NCBI GenBank assembly: GCA_013433145.1
Contig: CM024190.1
Coordinates: 6,486,120-6,550,119, forward strand
From: Ascaris suum
Taxonomy: Eukaryota; Nematoda; Chromadorea; Rhabditida; Ascarididae
Direction: 5' to 3'
Length of the DNA stretch: 64,000 nucleotides
Shown one piece after another: positions 61,861 through 64,000 of the stretch. The position numbers and the translations under genes were made by a program. A model generated the notes under the pieces. The model made no database searches, was not told where the DNA came from, and was given only the letters and a program-made list of their open reading frames with translations. How positions within the stretch are numbered: the first letter of the stretch is position 1; each line of letters opens with the position of its first letter.

Positions 61861-62634
61861 CTGACAATTGCGCCTCCAACAATTAAGCGTCGCTTTGCGA
61901 TTTTGTGCAAATGCGATTTGCAATTGCTTATGCTCCTGACAATTCGCTTTTTCTTGCAGCCATTATATTTTTCAATTCTACAGAACACATATGTTGGCGC
62001 TATGATATGGATGCGTTTAAATAATGTTTTCGAACAATTATCCACCTATTGCGTTGTTTTATTTATAACCGTCAATTTGTGCAAATAAGAGCGAATGCAT
62101 TTTGCCATCCAAAATCGCGAAAATAGCGAACTAAGCATAAGAACGAATACGATGGACTCATTACAGTCTAAATCAGCATGGCCATATATTATGATGTTGA
62201 AGTAGATCGCTTACGACTCATCCAAAAATTTTTAAACCGCCCAAATTTAGAATCCAAAAAGTTGATCGCGAAAAATGAGGTGCGCCTTGTGAATCTTCTT
62301 CCAATGTAAGCTATCATTTCATAAGCTGCCTAGCGTCCGCACTTGTGAGTCAATAAACAATATATACACCATCGACAAACGGCAGCTATTCGACCAAAGA
62401 ACTACTGCTAAACTAGCTCAACAATTTTCCCTAGTAGTTTAATAAGAGATTCATAAATGTCCTGAAATTTCAACAAATGCAGCAATATCTTCGGCTTTGA
62501 AACAGCGCAAGAAATTTGCTGCATTAGCTGCTTACTTTAACCTGTTGCAGCAGTGTTGATAGGAATTCAGTTCAATATCGAAAATAATTTCAAGGACACA
62601 CTTCTCCCTCACATCCTTGTTGCTTAATTCCAGA

Positions 62635-62838
62635 ATTATGAATCGGAACGCATCCTCGGTTGTCAACAGCAATATTACATCTATTAACAACAAAATTCAG
62701 CTGTCTCAAGCAAGTGTATGCGAACAATTTTTGACGATTTTCTCATTTAAAAAACGTAAAGAAATGTTCATTTTATCCTCTGGAAGGAGTGCTCAGCTAA
62801 TTCCTATTGACAGATTGCATAACAATGCCATAAGATGA
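62635..62838 (+). CDS. Candidate first exon or small ORF
   Basis: An acceptor-like site (TTAATTCCAG) is followed after four bases by an ATG at 62638. The frame has 66 codons (MNRNASSVVNSNITSINNKI and so on) and ends in TGA. The arrangement resembles a trans-spliced gene start. No convincing donor or downstream exon was found before the window ends. Confidence 0.2.
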   Translation: MMNRNASSVVNSNITSINNKIQLSQASVCEQFLTIFSFKKRKEMFILSSGRSAQLIPIDRLHNNAIR

Positions 62839-63216
62839 GCTCTTCACAACCTTCATTATCTGCCAGGCTACTGCTGTGTAAAATGAATTGCACGACTGAT
62901 TTCTTTGGCATAACGAGTTCAATAAACTATTGAGATCGCAAAAGTGTAACATTCATGACTGCCATAAGCCTTTTTGAAGTACATGATGAAATGGTGGTTG
63001 TTCAATGGCTCATTCATCTCTATCACATATGTGCAAACTGTTATGGTGCCTTCACACCCATAACGGCACCTATCACATGCGAATACCCCACATATGGATG
63101 AGATTTTTTGCGCCATAAAATCACCTACAGTTTTTGATGTTTTTTGCAAAAGGAAAAGAAGAAACTGTAAGAAACGCAAACCGCCTAATATTTGAACTTC
63201 TAAACGGATGAACCCA

Positions 63217-64000
<784 letters not shown>

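Overview
This window looks like AT-rich, gene-poor nuclear DNA from an invertebrate, most likely a nematode and perhaps a parasitic one. The evidence is spliced genes with pyrimidine-rich 3' splice sites (CTTTCAG, TTTACAG, TTTGCAG), 4.6-4.7 kb introns, four long (AT)n arrays, many homopolymer runs, and no operons, ribosome-binding sites, rRNA or intact tRNA. The species cannot be named from the sequence alone.

The one gene I can assemble with confidence lies on the minus strand, from 40680 down to 28229. A 51-codon first exon follows a CTTTCAG acceptor, which fits leader trans-splicing. It joins in phase to an 82-codon exon (35884-35639) and a 73-nt exon (30922-30850), both rich in membrane segments. 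One or two very small exons then lead to an 828-nt last exon (29056-28229). The preferred product has 448 residues: about five hydrophobic segments in the first 190 residues, then a long hydrophilic Ser/Thr/Pro/Arg-rich tail. I read it as a multi-spanning membrane protein of a tetraspan or LAPTM-like type, function unknown. Two different small-exon routes both keep the frame, and retaining a 37-nt intron would give a short form without the tail.

Elsewhere there are only candidates. These are a short plus-strand ORF behind a strong acceptor inside intron 2 (34179), an acidic ORF inside intron 1 (36907), a GC-richer minus-strand block with protein-like but broken reading frames (52.4-54.25 kb), a plus-strand ORF at 49.6 kb, and two possible minus-strand exons at 58.9-59.1 and 61.7-61.9 kb.

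The stretch from 45.7 to 48.1 kb differs in character from its surroundings. It is G/T-rich on the plus strand and holds a degenerate 40-46 bp tandem repeat, three tRNA-like modules (probable SINE relics) and a segment with a 16-bp palindrome. The remainder (1-28 kb and most of 41-64 kb) is intergenic or intronic DNA with microsatellites, C-runs and small palindromes, and I could not support genes there. I found no clear evidence for a new defence system, a complete transposon or a CRISPR array.
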